Shown one piece after another: positions 5,499 to 5,553 of a stretch of DNA of 5,553 nt. A program made the translations under genes and the position numbers. Below the pieces are notes generated by a model. That model was not told where the DNA came from. It saw only the letters and a program-made list of their open reading frames with translations, and searched no databases. Within the stretch, counting starts at the first letter, position 1; the number at the start of each line of letters is the position of its first letter. This stretch comes from Bacteroidales bacterium (GTDB lineage: Bacteria > Bacteroidota > Bacteroidia > Bacteroidales > UBA1556): the NCBI GenBank assembly GCA_029935325.1, contig JAOZKO010000197.1:1-5553 (forward strand), written 5' to 3'.

Positions 5499-5553
5499 TT
5501 AAAAACTACTATTGATAGTTAATGTAAATCCATTGGATGCTGGTACTGCTCTA
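5499..5553 (-). CDS. C-terminal end of a gene, possibly an outer-membrane beta-barrel protein (partial)
   Basis: Read on the minus strand from 5552, an open frame gives RAVPASNGFTLTINSSF and stops with TAA at 5499-5501; the rest lies beyond the right edge. The alternating hydrophobic pattern (FTLTINSSF) and terminal Phe match the last-strand signal of Bacteroidota outer-membrane beta-barrels. The other two minus-strand frames were not fully compared, though one has an early TAG in this stretch. The position 53 bases before an Omp28-like gene fits an operon of cell-envelope proteins. Seventeen residues are too few to name a family. Confidence 0.55.
   Translation of the reverse strand, partial: RAVPASNGFTLTINSSF

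Overview
The window reads as chromosomal DNA from a Bacteroidota bacterium, probably of the order Bacteroidales or a marine relative. The support is low G+C, no strong Shine-Dalgarno sequences before the genes, TAnnTTTG-type promoter boxes, an Omp28-related thioredoxin-like lipoprotein, and a beta-barrel-like C-terminus ending in Phe. The lineage call is inferred from these features, not from a search.

Left half (1-2832, + strand): two shikimate-pathway genes, aroB (3-dehydroquinate synthase, step 2) and aroA (EPSP synthase, step 6). They lie in the same direction but are 201 bp apart. Each is preceded by one copy of a 116-bp direct repeat (1-116 and 1404-1519). The copies are about 94% identical and all seven differences are transitions. 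aroB therefore sits as a 1403-bp unit between two homologous repeats. The repeats carry a GCG-CTT word in period 8 that looks like a dispersed intergenic repeat family.

Middle (2833-3262): a 430-bp non-coding gap between convergent genes, with several inverted repeats in series but no classical T-run terminator. One hairpin, at 3188-3211, also looks like a member of a dispersed repeat family.

Right half (3263-5553, - strand): two lipoprotein genes and the tail of a third gene. The first (3263-4402) joins a BPL_N-type class I glutamine-amidotransferase-like domain, with apparent Cys-His-Glu triad, to a HEAT-like C-terminal segment. It has its own candidate promoter. The second (4570-5445) is an Omp28-related lipoprotein with a CxxCP redox motif. 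It probably shares a transcript with the gene entering from the right edge (stop at 5499) and is followed by a very clear palindromic terminator at 4499-4532.

The two halves have no obvious functional link. No mobile-element gene, RNA gene, CRISPR array or defence system was seen. The most unusual items are the repeat pair bracketing aroB and the lipidated amidotransferase-HEAT fusion; neither is proof of a new system.
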